Assembly: GCF_020921035.1 (NCBI RefSeq)
Contig: NC_063151.1
Coordinates: 6,386,001 to 6,450,000, forward strand
Direction: 5' to 3'
Length of the DNA: 64,000 nucleotides
Source of the DNA: Rhodamnia argentea
Taxonomy: Eukaryota > Streptophyta > Magnoliopsida > Myrtales > Myrtaceae
The number at the start of each line of letters is the position of its first letter. Position 1 is the first letter of the stretch. Shown one piece after another: positions 46,801 to 58,325 of this stretch. The notes below the pieces were generated by a model, which saw only the letters and a program-made list of their open reading frames with translations, had not been told where the DNA came from and made no database searches. Both the position numbers and the translations under genes were made by a program.

Positions 46801-48140
46801 TTGTTATAACCAGAAAGAGAGAGAGGAAGGTATAGAAGACAAACCGGAAAGAGTCCTCAAAATATCTAGTTCTATCATGGTGTGAGGTGAAAACATGAAC
46901 ATCATGCCCATGAGATACCAGCTCAACGGCCGCATCAACAATTAATCTTTCAGCTCCACCTACACATCAAACAAGGTATCTGTTATGTAAAGATATGGCA
47001 ACAGCCATTAAATATTCAAGCACACTATCAATATCAGTTTACTACACACCTCTGAAGCAAATAATGATGAATAACATTACATAAGTGGTCGTATGAGAAG
47101 AGGAGCATACATGAGAAATGATAAATTTAACCAACTCCCCGATTCTCTTGCACTAAGATTTTTAAGTGTTTCTTCATATCGCTTAAATGTAACCAGTCAA
47201 TTGTCAAAGTAGCTATAATTTCCCTCAACAATACCATGCAAGCGCTTACTAGTTACTACCCAGTCCACAAACCAAAGGAACTATGGCATTATCAAAATCT
47301 CCCAAGATTCTACTGTTAGAATGAAGCATTTTAATGAGGATATTGTCATTGAAGCTTCCTATACTTTGAATGTCATTGTAAAACATGAAACTGCTCCTAC
47401 ATTCAGTTGCAGGAATTATAACAATCCCCATGACTCCACCATCAATGAGCATACAACCTTTAAAGTCTAACAAACATTTTTCAGACATTTCAACTAGAAC
47501 TGCACAATGAGCTTAAATTTGAGCCACCAATGAAGTTTAAACTTCTTGGTGACTTCTTTCATTTGACTAAGCTTGGCCAGGCCTGGCCCATGCTTAAAGC
47601 CTGAAACACGATCAAATGCAACCTTCAAGTCAAACACAATACGACAACCCACCAGAGATCTAGCTCTAGCCAGAATGAGTGGAACATCATTAAAAAAACA
47701 CATGTAAGAACCTTCACCAGAATAAACTAAGAAGTACTGAGCTCCATTTCAGTAAGTTCTAAGTAAAACTGTTCATTCAAGATGTGCAAAGAGAACTGTA
47801 GCTAAGTCAAAGAGAGAACTTAAAGCACCCAATGAGTGGAAAACGATTTGTAATGTTGATGCACAACTGATGCAGGCAAAAAGATTTCTCAAATCCCCAA
47901 ATTTGAAAAAAAAAAAATTATACTGAAAACAAGCCCACGATAAACTTAAATCTCTTCTCTTCCATGGGAAAGCCTTCTACACCACCGACATTGTCAACAA
48001 AAAGTAAGAAAAATTTAAAAACATTTTACTGCAACAATAGCAAAGATGGGCAACTCACCTATAACAAGATCGGGATGTATAATGGCTCTCTTCATCTTCT
48101 TTTGACTTCCTTTTGCCTGCAGCTTGTCCTCCTTTGACAT
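43899..48140 (-). pseudogene. ALG2: ALG2 alpha-1,3/1,6-mannosyltransferase pseudogene (8 exons)
   Basis: Recognisable exons on the minus strand: 48140-48059 (ATG, MSKEDKLQAKG, AIIHPDLVIG), 46959-46845 (GGAERLIVDAAVEL, VHVFTSHHD), about 46499-46306, 46227-46122, 45982-45835, 45798-45664, 44453-44287 and 44192-43899 (DEHFGIVPLEAMAAHKPVIA, ends RKVD). Intact ALG2 adds two mannoses to the dolichol-linked N-glycan precursor on the cytosolic ER face. Lesions: no AG at the exon 3 acceptor (about 46500); one base lost in ADQV (about 46346); TAA at 46137-46135 replacing Glu in KPIDFI-EITTG; one base lost near 45793 and another near 45737 in exon 6; and a GC donor after exon 6. The order and spacing of introns show it is a duplicated genomic copy, not a retrocopy. 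Confidence 0.88.
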
Positions 48141-50629
48141 TTAAACACATCGACCGAAGAAATCTCTAATGGCAAATCACAGAAAACGAACCATGTAGTT
48201 GCCAATTGTCAGCAACCCTTTATGTCCCGAATCTTGAAAATGGTTCTCCATAGCCAACCATGGTCCATAGGCCTGCAATGAGGTAAAGGTTGACGTTGCA
48301 CCAACGTTAAGAGAAAAAAGGGCCCGAAGAAGGAACCAGTCCCATGGCAAAGCATGATTCCACCGAAATTGTGAAGAGAGAGCGAGGAACTCGTGAAGTT
48401 GCTTGCAAGCACCCAGAATTTCAATTCCATTTGAAAAGGAAAAAAAATAAAAAAACGAATCGACCACCCAGGCACTAAACAAGAAGGCCACACCCAGCAG
48501 CATATGACGAACCGCAGCAGCAAAGCTCTGGCCTTTTAACCAAGAAACTAGTTTCTGGCGTGTCGGGCATTGTACCGAACACGTTGGTGCATTCAAAACT
48601 CCAGCAGGGGAATACCCGAGAAAAGCAACAACTCTAACCAGGGAACTATGGAAATCGATCGGTGCAAATACGCCAAACAGGACTAGATGCGTGTCTAAGT
48701 CGACCAGTCACCCTGGTCGAAGGGAAAGGAGAGAACAAAAAAAAAACGAGAAGTCGAGACAGAGCGCGCTCACCGGAATCCCGACTGACGCCTGGCGAAT
48801 GACTGAATCGGAGACGAGACGATCAGGGCAAGTCCGTCCGATCTTAAGCAGGAACAGAGAAGAGGAAGCCAATCAGCGGACAGTGCTCAATGCTCAACAT
48901 TCTCAGCTCTCCATGTGATAACTTCTCGTCTTTCTGGTGTTCAGTTTTCAAAAAAAAAATATCAGCTTGTTCGTTACTTGGTTTAAAAAAAAAAAAAGAT
49001 CAATTTTCGTTTCAGTCAATATAAAAATGGAAATAGTCTTTATTTTTATTTTTGTGTTGAAACCAATAAATTTCCAATGCAAAGAAAAAGTTAAAAGACA
49101 ATATGCCCCCGGGGTTTCGAAATTAAAAAGCATTTTCATTTGATTAACATGGCGAATTTACATCGCAAATAATTTGTTTTTAAGCTCATAGTCATAAAAA
49201 GTAAAGATTGTTCCTTCTTATTTTCATGTGGAAACGATTTGTCACAGGCGGCATAGAATTTCAGTGCTAGAACATACGCCTAGATGAGTTCGCTCGTACT
49301 AAACCGCCAATCATATGATCGATCCGGGTGTTAGGTTTTGAGATGGTTGGTCGGAATTGCTTTTTCGGTCGTTAAATCTCATCAATCCCATGACTTTGGA
49401 CCATTCATGAAATTTATACCATTATTTGAGATACTTGATACATGTGAGGGAACAGTTTATGTCGATAGTATCCACTCTTGATATGTATGAGACATTTCAT
49501 ATTCGACGGTTCGGACAAATCAATATGCGCGCATTCTATTCACACGATAATTTTTTTCTCGTGGCCCGACCCCAATTTTGGACCTTGCTCTAAACTCATA
49601 ATTATTCATGCATTACAAATGTATGATCGACTTGTTTAGTTACTCATTGTCCTTTGGAAGTCCTCCTAGGTTAACTTGCGTTGACCTCAATTGCAAGATG
49701 CAAGATAAAAGTCACGGTAAATATTGTTTATATTAAATGACGTACGCTATCACTAACGTGCTCCTATTGTAAATACATGTTTATCTCTTAACACTAAACT
49801 CTCACAATTATGAATTGGGATTGTAAGATAAAGTTTTATGATCCAGTACCGTTTGGTTTTGGCCAACTTTTTGTCGTACAATCCGGGTGGTCCAATGAAA
49901 TTGGACCCCGTTGGCATAACCAAATTAGAGTTCATTCTTCTCTTCCGCAAACCAGGTTTAGCATGCATTCGAAATGCCTAGTTCGAAAATGAATTCAATC
50001 AAATCTAGCTAAGAGTCCGGTTAGCCAAATTTGATTTGCTCGATCGAGACTAATCTCATTGGAGTTGAAAAACCCTAAAGTTCTTCTCACTTGACAAGTC
50101 CCTTGGAGAATGTTAGGTGCTATTGGGTGCACTTAACTGTTGACAAGATTCATCTTCAAAGCCTACGGACAACAAGGAGTGTCATACCTTTTAAGGTAAA
50201 ACGAAGGAAGTACCTCTGTGATTTTTCTAAGAAAAGCATGGAAAGAAGACTAATCGAGCCTAAAAGAGCAGTCATGGCCAAAGGAAAAAAGTTAAAAAGA
50301 GAAATCATCTGGTAAATCTTAAATTGTTGCATTTCTGTTGTCGATTGACGCAATTTTTTTTTGTTTTTTGGGGTCAAAGACTGACGCAATTTATATGTTG
50401 TCGATTTACAGTTGTCAAATTTTTGGCCCGAATTGAATAAAACGGAAGCGGAACATGCGTTTACTAGTCATTTCGGACAGCAATAGACATTATTCTGACA
50501 TAAAATAAAATAAAAATGTCGTAATGAGATATTAGAGAATTAGTCAATGATCGATTAAAGCAAGCAATGCATCGGGAAATAAATGATTTGCATCGAATTA
50601 AAAATATTTGCAAGTTGGATTCCAACTAG
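48141..50629. other. Intergenic; former ALG2 5' flank then AT-rich DNA
   Basis: The first 750 bp would be leader and promoter of the ALG2 pseudogene; the long minus-strand frame at 48596-48177 there is not recognised. From about 48930 to 50629 I see no gene, RNA or bounded repeat. Confidence 0.45.
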
Positions 50630-51190
50630 AGAGAAAATTACCAAAAAATTTATAAATCTATTGTAATTGTGTCAATTCAATCATAAATTTTTATTTTTTG
50701 TTAGTAAAGTCCTAAACCTTTTACAATTATACCAATTTAGTCCACTTTACCGGCCTATATTGACGTGATATCGGTGACGCTGATGTGAATAATTTGTAAT
50801 GATATTTTAATATATTTTAATTTATCTCTTTTCCTTTATTTTCTCTTTTTTTTCCCCTTTCTACTGCTATCATGGCTGGTGAGCTCCAGCGAGGGTCCGC
50901 GGAGCTCATTGGCCACCTTAGCCATGCCTCACGAAACCCTCACAAAGTTGGAAAACAAGAAACCCTCATGCAACCCTCGCCATGACCTCGCGAAACCTTC
51001 GCTCGAGTCCGGCGAGGCCATGTGAGGTTGCCCTCGCCCAGCCTTGGCGAGGCCGATCAAGGGTTGCGAAGCCCTCTTCGGTGGTCGACAAGCTTCAGCC
51101 AAAGTAGCTGTAGAAAGGAAACAACAAATAAAGAAAAAAATGTTATTAAAAATTGTCTACGTCAGCGCCGATCAGTAAAGTAGACTGAAT
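50630..51190. mobile_element. Long-TIR transposon family member, right arm shortened
   Basis: The left arm (AAATTACCAAAAAATTTATA, AATTGTGTCAATTCAA, GTCCTAAACCTTTTACAATT) is related to those of the elements at 27233 and 53776. The GC-rich core (about 50870-51100) repeats GAGG/CCTCGCC motifs. The right side keeps GTCTACGTCAGCGCCGATCA and TAGACTGAATTG, then similarity stops, so the right terminus is missing. Confidence 0.6.
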
Positions 51191-52121
51191 TGTTAAGGCG
51201 GACGACAGTCCTCCCATGTGGCACAATTGCTAGGACGACTAGTACTGATATTGATAATTCCTGCATCAATCAACCTTTGTCATTACACCCCAACATCGAC
51301 CCTACGTGTCTGAAAGCGTTCAGCGAGATAGAACCGAAGCCACGCATCCGTTGGAAATCTAGCGAAGCACCAACATGCAAACCCCACATTGATATGCAGC
51401 CATAAACCAGCAAAAGGGGGACAAGGAAAAATCCTCATCTAAGATGGAGTCTCCAAGTGTACGAATCTACTGAACAGTGAACACCAGCGGGGAAGCTTCA
51501 GCTGCTTCGCCGGCCGCGGAACTGCGTGGAGACACGAACGCTAGATGGGGCCTATCGGGGGCCCAATGACTTGTTCTCTTGTCTCGTGGAGAGAAGACAA
51601 CCCCCATGAACTTCATGCACGGATGATCATGTGGATAATTTGTCCCCAACCTTTAATTGATTTGGACGGCCTAGTGATTGGTCATTGGTCGATGTTGGAT
51701 AACCCCAACCCCCCGTCTAGTACTAGCATAACAATTTTTGTTGACTACGAGGATAATAGTATGGCGCGAGTCACGGATTCTTAAAGGAGTGAACATGTAT
51801 CCCACGATAATTTTCAATTAATTGTTTTTTTTTTTGGCCCAAAAAGACTATTAATCTTTTAGTAACCTAAAAACTGTTACATAACCAATTATCTAAATCT
51901 TTTCCGTGTCCACCTATAATATTGCATGTCATGCCGACGTGTTGTTCATTTAGTTTCGAGTTTACAATACGAGTTCTTTTCGAGACGGGCCTTTCTAAAG
52001 GTAAGGGAAACGCCCTCTCCCATCATTCGTCACTCGATATCCCATCATGGACAATCGCATCGATTGTATTCAAGGCACGCTGTGGATGTAGAGAACTTTT
52101 AGGACGCGTCAATACATTTAG
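51191..52121. other. Intergenic, no feature recognised
   Basis: Short reading frames only; none resembles a known protein and no repeat boundary is clear. Confidence 0.45.
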
Positions 52122-52347
52122 GCTCCGTTTGCTTCGCGAAAAATAAATTATTTGAAAAAGATTTTCCTGAAAATTATCGCATCTTGAATTGGCGAAAAAT
52201 ATTTTCATCGTCAACAAAAATATTCAGGCGTAAATTAGTGTCGATAATGAAAATATCTTTTATTCAGTAATTATTTCAAGCAATGTAAGAGTTTATTTTT
52301 AAGAAAATATCTTTCAAATCATACAATTTTTGTTAAACAAACGGAGC
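52122..52347. mobile_element. 226-bp MITE
   Basis: GCTCCGTTTGCTTCGCGAAAAA at the left and the inverted GCTCCGTTTGTTTAACAAAAAT at the right are matching ends of an AT-rich, non-coding 226-bp element. This is the usual form of a hAT-like MITE. The flanks TTTAG and TTTTA could be remains of a target duplication but are not decisive. Confidence 0.75.
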
Positions 52348-52503
52348 TTTTAATAATCACCGATTAAATATGTACATTCTTAATGAGCACCCGTGGTCAA
52401 TCTAACCACTAGGTGAATTGCATCTCTTAGAAAGAGTTAATTCTCAAGGGAAAATAGTCATCTACTCAATTTCGTTCGTCTTTATTAGATTAAGCATTCT
52501 CTA

Positions 52504-52740
52504 ACAAAGTGTAGGATGACTCACCCATCGGTGGCCGCGATGGTTTGAGCCCAGTTCCTTTCACGAGAGGTCCCGGGTTTGAAACTCGTAGGCGTCGGTG
52601 ATTTAAGCCGGGGGTTGTGGCGGTGGGATGCTGTGCTACCCCCCCCCCGAAGAATAGTCGTGCTCCACCGCTGGTTTGAACCATAGTTCGTGGCCGCGCG
52701 GACATCTCGGTTATAAAAAAAAAAACAAACTGTAGGACGA
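52504..52740 (+). mobile_element. tRNA-derived SINE with 16-bp target-site duplications
   Basis: The flanks ACAAAGTGTAGGATGA (52504-52519) and ACAAACTGTAGGACGA (52725-52740) match at 14 of 16 positions. The body between them starts with tRNA-like sequence: an A-box-like region (GTGGCCGCGATGGTTTGAG) and a B-box-like GGTTTGAAACTC at about 52577-52588. It ends in an A-rich tail (TATAAAAAAAAAAAC). A second partial copy of the head (GCTGGTTTGAACCATAGTTC GTGGCCGCG) lies inside the 3' half, suggesting a composite structure. Confidence 0.82.
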
Positions 52741-52942
52741 AGAACTAATTTTTTGGAGGATCTAAGGCGATCGCTTGCACGAAATTGGTGGGCGGAGCTG
52801 ATTCTTCGTGACATTTAATTCAATGTTCACTTATGATAAGTGCATAAATTAAGGTTTGTTTATCATGCCCTCCTTTTCATACTCTCACTCACTCGTTGAC
52901 TACCTAAACCTTTAGACCTACTGCATGGGGAGACCTACACCA

Positions 52943-53434
52943 GTCAAGAATTGTGTACAACACCTATTTTAATGTCAAAAATTACTTTTTAATCATTTAA
53001 GTGTCAATTTTTTTTTTCTAAAACGATCACTTAAGTACCAACTCCAATCTCTTTGGCTGGAAATTCGAAGTAGCCTTTTCTTTATTACTATCCGATGTTG
53101 ACGTGATTCGCCAAAGGTCCAGTCAGCATCTAAGGCATAAAATGACGCCGTTAAAGCATTTATCCAGCCTTTATATTTATATTTTTTCTTTCTTTCTTTT
53201 CTCCGTTCTTCCTTTGGCCACTAACTAGCCACGTATTTACTGACATGTCGCTTTAAAAAAAATAAAAAAAATTAAATGCCACGTCACTTAAAAGTTCTTA
53301 ATTACAAATGCCACATATGCCATAATTTCTTGTCAGAGGCATTCAAGTAATCTTTTTTTTTTTTTCAATTTGGCACTTAAGTGAGTTGGTAAAATTAATT
53401 GACACTAAAACGAGTGCCGTACACAACTCTTGAC
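52943..53434. mobile_element. 492-bp MITE with ~45-bp TIRs
   Basis: GTCAAGAATTGTGTACAACA at the left and the inverted GTCAAGAGTTGTGTACGGCA at the right continue through TTTTAATGTCAA / TTTTAGTGTCAA, giving ends of about 45 bp. Both arms also contain ACTTAAGT. The interior is non-coding. No sure target duplication is visible. Confidence 0.72.
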
Positions 53435-53489
53435 ATTTCTCGTGTACTTCTCCCTATTGCATGATGTGTAATATATTCAGGGGAAGAAT

Positions 53490-53770
53490 GAAAAAACCCA
53501 CAATAACACCTTAAAATCGTCAAAGTTATCTTGGGATGTACTTGTTTCATTAAAAGTGTTTTTTGCGAATTAATTTTTCTAACTGTCGCATGATTAGTCA
53601 ACGGAAAAACATTTTCAAACGACAAAAATGCCCAGTAAAATAAATTTCCAATTCTAAGTAGGGGAATCATTTGAAGCATACCATCAAAAACGAAAATTGT
53701 TCATTTAGAAATATTTTCTTCTATCATGTAATTTTTAAAGAACAAATACACTCTTCAAGAACACTTTTCC
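53490..53770. mobile_element. Possible AT-rich MITE
   Basis: AT-rich, non-coding, with short imperfect inverted ends (GTACTTGTTTCATTAAAAGTG against inverted GTGTATTTGTTCTTTAAAAAT). This is weaker than the neighbouring elements. Confidence 0.35.
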
Positions 53771-53775
53771 TTGAG

Positions 53776-54264
53776 TAAATTACCAAAAAAAATCATAAAT
53801 CTATTATAATTGTGTCAATTCAATTCTAAATCTTTTTTTTGTCAATTCAGTTCTAAAATTTTTGTATTTATGCTAATTCAATCCATCCGGTCAATTTTGA
53901 CAAGCCGATACTAACGTGGCATTGTCGACGCCGACGTTGACTTTTTTAACAATATTTTAATAATAGTTTTGAAACGCAACCCTAAGTCTAACAAAAAAGG
54001 AAAACCAAAGAAAATAAAAGAAGAGAGAAAAAAATATAAAAAATCCTAAACATTATTAAAAAAATCAACGACAGCGTCTACGGTGCCTCAGTAGCGCCGG
54101 CCGGTCAAAATTGCCCGAATAGACTGAATTGATATAAATGCAGAAGGTTTATAATTGAACTAATAAAAAAGCAAATAGCACAATTTTTTTGGTCAATAAA
54201 AACAATAATACAATTGGATTGCATAATAATAATAAATTTAAGACCTTTTTAAAGTAATTTTTCC
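53776..54264. mobile_element. Long-TIR transposon family member (complete)
   Basis: The left arm (AAATTACCAAAAAAAATCAT, AATTGTGTCAATTCAATTC, CCGGTCAATTTTGAC) is mirrored by an inverted right arm ending near TAATTTTTCCC. Both arms lie around a short core with CGACGCC / CAGCGTC motifs. This is the same family as 27233-27992. It is followed to about 54900 by another half-arm (about 54650-54830). Confidence 0.65.
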
Positions 54265-55002
54265 CTTTTCGTCGAGCAGTCTCCGCAGAGTCAAAAAGGC
54301 AGTCAAATCCCAGTCACTATGCCATCATCGACTGCGCATTTTGAAAACGAAAGCAGTGAGCTCACGGGAAATCACATCTTATAACGTGAGATTACGTCCA
54401 AGGATGATGACCGGTCGTTAAACCATCTACTGTTTTGCTAATTCTCTCCTTTATGTAACGGGGAGTTGACAAATTTATAATTCCAAATCCGCGGGAGAAT
54501 CCGAAGGATAAGCATTCGAGGCGCATTGTCTTCGTCGGATAGCGACAATCTTCCATTTTTAGAAATATTTAATGAGATCATGACTTTTCTCCCGATAGTA
54601 ATGATGGGAAAAACTATCCGAAGAAAAAGTTTTAAGCTTATCGTATGGGTGCTATTCGATTATAAATCTTTCAATTAAAGATCAATTTAGCCCTAAATTT
54701 TTTGACAATTTGCCAACGTGATCCTTTCTTTTCGGTCGAGAATCATTAAGATGGACGTCGACCCTCCTACGTAACACGATCGGCGTCGACATCGACAATC
54801 TCCGTGATTTTAAAAAAAAGTTCATGCGTTTTTATTATTAATTTATTGATTATTTTTCCCGATTTAGCCGCACTGGGTATTTTCTGATGCCATCGACACC
54901 GGTGCTTCCATAATCCCTTGGGAAATCATTTTTTTTTTCTTTTTCTTTTTCGAGAGTCGATGATCATCGAATCGAAAAACAATAAATTTATCCCCGCTAA
55001 TT

Positions 55003-56151
55003 TTGATTTTTGGGAAAATGTCAAAAAAGGGCCTCAAGTGCACTTAGTTTCTCAAAAAAGGGCCCAATGTGAAACTTGTTTCAAAGGAGGGTCTCAAGTG
55101 CCTTTTTTGTTTCAAAGAAGGACATCAATAGGGATACTTTCGTCTTTTTACATTTTGTGATTTTTTCCTTTTTTCCTTCTCTTTTTTTCCTATTTTTTCT
55201 TTCCTCTTTCCCTTCCACCAGCGGTGGCCGTGGGTTGGGCGGCCTTGCCCGCCACACCTAAGGGTCCGCCTTGCGGCCGCCGGCGAGGGCGACCCTCTCC
55301 AGATCGGGCAAGGGTGGCCCTCGCTTTGCCCGGGCAAGGGCACGCCTCGCGGCCGCCGGCGAGGGGAGCCCTCACCGGATCGCACAAGGCAAGCCCTCCC
55401 TCCGCCTGGGCGAGGCCCCGCCTTGCGGCGGCCGATGAGGGGAACGGCTGCGAGGGCTCACTTCGCTCCGCCCAGGCGAGGACCGACCTCGCGGCCGCCG
55501 GTGAGGGCGGCCCTCGCTCTCGCCCTGCCCATGTCTCTCCTTCTTTGATTGTAGTTGTGTTAAGAGGAGCTTGGGACGCGTGACAACAGAAGCTCCCGAC
55601 AAGGCCGCAGAGAAAGCAGAGACCGATTCTTTTTCGCGTGAAGTGACTCGGGTTCCGCCCCTCCTCTACCGATCTTCTTCATTTTTGCCCATGTCAAACC
55701 GCAAGAAATTGAAATTTCACGATGGAAGCTCCTGATAATGGAAGATCTTCTTCGTTTCTTTTTTTCCTTCAAACGAATAGACAAAGATATCTGCACAATC
55801 AAGTATCACCACCGATTTTTGATCGGACGGGGTAAGCGTTCCCCTCGCCGACCGCCGTGAGGTCGGCCCTCGCCCGGGCCGAGGGAGGCAAGCCCTCGCG
55901 GCCGCTCGGCCCACGGCCACCGGCGACGAGGAAGAGAACAAAAGGAAACAGGGAAGAAAAAAGGAAAAAAAAGAAGAAGGAAAAAGGGAAAAAATCACAA
56001 AATATAAAAAGAGGCAAGTGTCCTGTTCAGGTCCTTCTTTGAAACAAAAAAGGCACTTGAGGCCCTTCTTTGAAACAAGTTCCACATTGAGCCCTTGTTT
56101 GAGAAACTAAGTGCACTTGAGGCCCTTTTTTGGCATTTTCCCTTGATTTTT
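55003..56151. mobile_element. Mutator-like foldback element, 1131 bp, with 9-bp target-site duplication
   Basis: TTGATTTTT occurs directly outside both ends (55003-55011 and 56143-56151). The element at 55012-56142 starts GGGAAAATGTCAAAAAAGGG and its inverted right end starts GGGAAAATGCCAAAAAAGGG. The inverted arms remain highly similar for about 190 bp (GCACTTAGTTTCTCAAA, AACTTGTTTCAAAG, TTTTTTGTTTCAAAGAAGG). The interior has GC-rich CCGGCGAGGG-type repeats (about 55260-55520 and 55830-55930) and no transposase. A 9-bp duplication with long arms is typical of Mutator-like elements. Confidence 0.85.
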
Positions 56152-57229
56152 CGTTCGCGCAAGGCTCGTGAGAAACTATCAAGTCGGCTAAGATTAGCGA
56201 AGTTGCTAGTTTCGGTGCAAATCCGCCTTTGGAAATTGCCATTAATGATGAGCTTTGATGACCACACGATACCACCAGGGGGGGAGTTAATGATCGGGGG
56301 CCCACCGCGAGGCCCCATCCTCACCGTCCGAGCGGATTGGATCGGGATAATTTTGTTGGATCGGGTAATTTTTTTCACCCACCTAACTCCATTTATGCAG
56401 CGAGCTGCCAAAACGGATTAAAAAAAGAAAAGAAAAGAAGAAGGGGTAGGTAAAAGTGGAGAAAGTGTAAAAAAGTTGAGCAGGAGAAAGAAACGCAAAC
56501 GACCTCCGTTTTTCGTTGAAGCTTTTGGGAGGCCCCTGCCCGAGGGGGTGGGAAGCAGTGACGGCTCACGCGCCTTGCAGGTTCGTGAACTCCACCGGCC
56601 GGATCGGCAGCCTTCGGTTGGCTCCTCGCCCCTCCTCTCTGCGACATGATTATGAATGCGTAGTACGCTTCGAAAGGAAACGTCGATTTTGATGATTCGA
56701 GTTAACTTTTCCGCAGCAATTTAAGTTATTCTTTGATGAGAATAGTTTGACAACTATTCTTGATAGTCGAGGTGGGATCCCAAGTCGAAATAGTAGAGCA
56801 CCCATTGCCGGATCGATGTCAATTGGCAAAAAAATTCAGATTATTGAGCCATGCGACTGTTAAACTTAATTTTTGACAAAAAAAAAACTATTAAACTTAA
56901 TGTCCACGCTATGAGAAAGTTACCAGATGCGCTCTATGTTAGAAATGTCAATTGGGCAAACACCAAGACTAGCATTTTGATTTTGCTTGAGCCTGTCCGG
57001 ACCAGTCGGGCCTATTTTATGGGTGAGATGTAACATCGTCTAATTATAGATAGTCCCGGGTGAGGATTCTTATGCCCATATCGAGATCAGTGAACGCGAA
57101 ATGTGACTGAGTGTTGCGGCAAATCGTAAAAGCCACGAGAGAGAAAGATGTCCGGAGGCAACAAAGAGGTGGGCGAATGATGGCCACTCTCGGTTAACCG
57201 CGCGTGGCGGTGGTGAGCGCGGAAGGAGA
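56152..57229. other. Intergenic upstream of the CDK-like kinase
   Basis: No gene or repeat is recognised. The distal promoter of the kinase gene probably lies in the last few hundred bases. Confidence 0.4.
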
Positions 57230-58325
57230 ATGTCTTGGGAGGGAGACATTGGGGGCTTCCCACTTTATTACACTACTCTCTTCCCTGTCTCTCTGTCTCT
57301 CTCCGTGTGTCCGCTGAGAAAGCTGCTGCCTCTCAGTCACTCCGTTGTTATTAATCGCCGCGACATTAGTGTAATGTTGGTTTTTCGTAATTACATGCAT
57401 CAGACGTCCGACCTCTTAGAAAATCTCTTCTCCTTCCCGAGTTTTTTTTTTTTTTTCAGATTTATTCAACTCCATCACCTTCTCTATTACAAAAGTACAC
57501 TTACTCATCGGTTACTCTTCAACAACGGGTCTGTCTCTGTCTGTCTGTCTCTCTCCACACCTAGATCCATGCCTTCTCCTCCCAATCCTCAAAACCCTAG
57601 GGCAGTACCTCTCCTGGGCTTTGCTCAAAATCCAGTCTTTCGGTCGCACGCGCGCTCTCTCCGTTTGGCGAGTTGATGGGTTGGACGGACAGCTGCGCTG
57701 GAATGCGAGTAGCCACCGTCGAGGTGCGGGGTTTGTTTTGTGCTCGTTTCTTGCGATTTTTTTTTTTTTTTTGTGACCCTCTGGAGATTCTGAGAATTTC
57801 TGTTTTCTTTCGTCTGGTTGCGATTTGGATGGATGGAGCAGTCGCGGTCCTACTGCTCTGGAATGTCTGTTTCCAGCTGAGGCGTTCATTTTAGTCGTCA
57901 CAGTGATTGTTTTCGGATTTTGGGTTGGGCGCTTCGTAGTTTGATTCGGGTGATATTGCAAGTCTTGTAGCAAAGTGCGGTTCGTTTTACTGGATATGCA
58001 TTGGTCATTTTGCGCGGCTCTCCTGCAATTCAGCCGAATTCCGTAAACTGGTAGCACAGATTTAAGGCTTCGGGGTTCCGTTACTTCGATTTGGAGGTCT
58101 TGATTTTCAGCGGAAGGGTGCATTGTCATGTTAGTTTGGCGACAGATGGTCCTGAAATGCGACCAGGTAGATAATTGTTTATAGCTGGTGCATTCACTTC
58201 GCCAGCTCCTGTACAATTTTACTTGAGTGAAATTGTGTTTGTAACAGAAGATGATTTAAATTGCCACTTCGGGGCTAACTATTGATTGGGAAGAGGGGTG
58301 CTGTTGGGGGTGCTTTTGGTGCGTA
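57230..58325 (+). promoter_or_regulatory. Probable 5' leader and promoter of the CDK-like kinase gene
   Basis: CT-rich tracts (about 57275-57305 and 57530-57560) resemble plant transcription-start regions. A pyrimidine tract and acceptor-like TGTAACAG at about 58241-58248 followed by the ATG at 58326 suggest an intron in the leader, with a donor possibly near 57723. Short upstream ORFs exist but are not conserved-looking. Confidence 0.4.

Noticed and set aside
48177-48596. 139-residue minus-strand frame upstream of ALG2
   Set aside because: No family resemblance, not in frame with the ALG2 start, and located in the leader region of a pseudogene.
55125-55602. Pro/Arg/Gly-rich frames on both strands
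   Set aside because: They are translations of the GC-rich repeat core of the foldback element; frames are open on both strands, as expected from base composition.
57512-58216. 234-residue minus-strand frame upstream of the kinase gene
   Set aside because: It lies antisense to the kinase leader, has no recognisable motif, and its length is explained by few T-rich codons on that strand.
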